From Strongylocentrotus droebachiensis (taxonomy: Eukaryota; Echinodermata; Echinoidea; Camarodonta; Strongylocentrotidae), in the NCBI GenBank assembly GCA_035222895.1, contig JAVYIG010000091.1:558001-622000 (forward strand): a DNA stretch of 64,000 nt. Direction: 5' to 3'. Shown here in pieces: positions 63,500 to 64,000 of the stretch. The position numbers were made by a program, and so were the translations under genes. Each line of letters begins with the position of its first letter. Within the stretch, counting starts at the first letter, position 1. The notes under the pieces are model-generated. The model worked only from the letters and a program-made list of their open reading frames with translations, made no database searches and had not been told where the DNA came from.

Positions 63500-63655
63500 C
63501 TGTTTGTCTTTCAGCATTAGACTTATTTCTATACAGATCTTTTGTACTTTTGTAAGTTTGCTATTCTTATTCGATCTCGTTATTATTGTAAAAAATAACA
63601 TTGAGTTTATGACTACGAACATTTTAAACCATGTTAAATCAAATCAAATCAAATC
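63500..63655 (+). mobile_element. LINE-like retroposon 3' end with (AAATC)4 tail
   Basis: AT-rich 3' sequence ends in AAACCATGTT and four AAATC units at 63636-63655. The same pentamer tail is seen at 33491-33518. The 5' limit is not visible. Confidence 0.5.
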
Positions 63656-64000
63656 ACAATGTAAAAGTGTCTCATACCTTAGCATGGTTCGTGTCACTCT
63701 ACTTTTGTAGGGCTTTCTGATGAATTCATCACACTTCTAACAATCCTTTTATAAGATACGCTCTGGTATTATTTATTTGGAAGGGGAGGGGGGGGGGGGA
63801 TGGTAGTCAACAAAAAGTAATTGTAGTGGACGAACATTACCTGAAGCGCGCGCATCGGGGTGTAACGTAACGCGCATGATCGAACACGTACCGCTCGTAA
63901 GGACGTCGGTGATTGCTTGCATTGTGGGTAAAACAAATTGGACAGTACTTTTCAACCAACATCTTACACACTTTAGAGGGGTTTGGAGTCATTAATTCTT
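63656..64000. other. Non-coding window end with G12 run
   Basis: Twelve G at 63788-63799 after GGGGA. A CG-richer segment lies at 63843-63905. No gene seen. Confidence 0.45.

Noticed and set aside
1..64000. Known conserved microRNAs and small nuclear RNAs (let-7, miR-1, miR-9, miR-124, U6 and similar)
   Set aside because: None of the mature sequences that I can recall was seen on a read-through of the plus strand; the minus strand was checked less thoroughly.

Overview
The window looks like gene-poor, non-coding DNA from an animal nuclear genome, most likely an echinoderm and probably a sea urchin. The reasons are: no long open reading frame outside simple repeats; AT-rich sequence broken by very many (GA)n, (CT)n, (GGT)n, (GAT)n and (TAG)n arrays; at least thirteen homopolymer G or C runs of 11-22 bases; at least nine copies of the octamer TAGGCCTA, which is abundant in sea urchin DNA; and tRNA-derived SINE pieces of a kind I recall from echinoids. 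The organism call is inference. No ribosomal, spliceosomal or functional tRNA gene, CRISPR array or confident protein-coding exon was found.

Layout. 1-8.6 kb: AT-rich sequence with a spaced direct repeat (54-407), a short MITE (1268-1419) and an 855-bp element with inverted ends and internal tandem copies (5789-6643). 8.6-18 kb: GA/CA, TG, GGT and CT microsatellites, two SINE fragments near 10.7 kb and a MITE at 12808-12937. 18-26 kb: paired G/C homopolymers, a SINE head, a MITE with TTAA-like flanks (20903-21445) and an exact 28 x 27-bp minisatellite (24400-25155). 26-46 kb: simple repeats, two LINE-like 3' ends (30662-30800, 33375-33518), a SINE with a recognisable tRNA head (34633-34820) and a large TAG array (45666-46011). 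46-58 kb: a TTAA-flanked MITE holding a 90-codon ORF (47680-48198), a 511-bp CT tract, a GGT array, a 760-bp GA tract and a GAA tract. 58.5-59.9 kb: the most striking feature, a 1424-bp palindromic transposon with TA flanks whose left arm carries a 68-bp TTAA-flanked mini-element; the right arm preserves the empty site. 60-64 kb: AT-rich sequence ending in another LINE-like tail.

The window holds no gene set that works together. It reads as intergenic or intronic DNA shaped by non-autonomous DNA transposons, retroposon 3' ends and microsatellite growth. Any single small exon hidden here would need transcript data to see.
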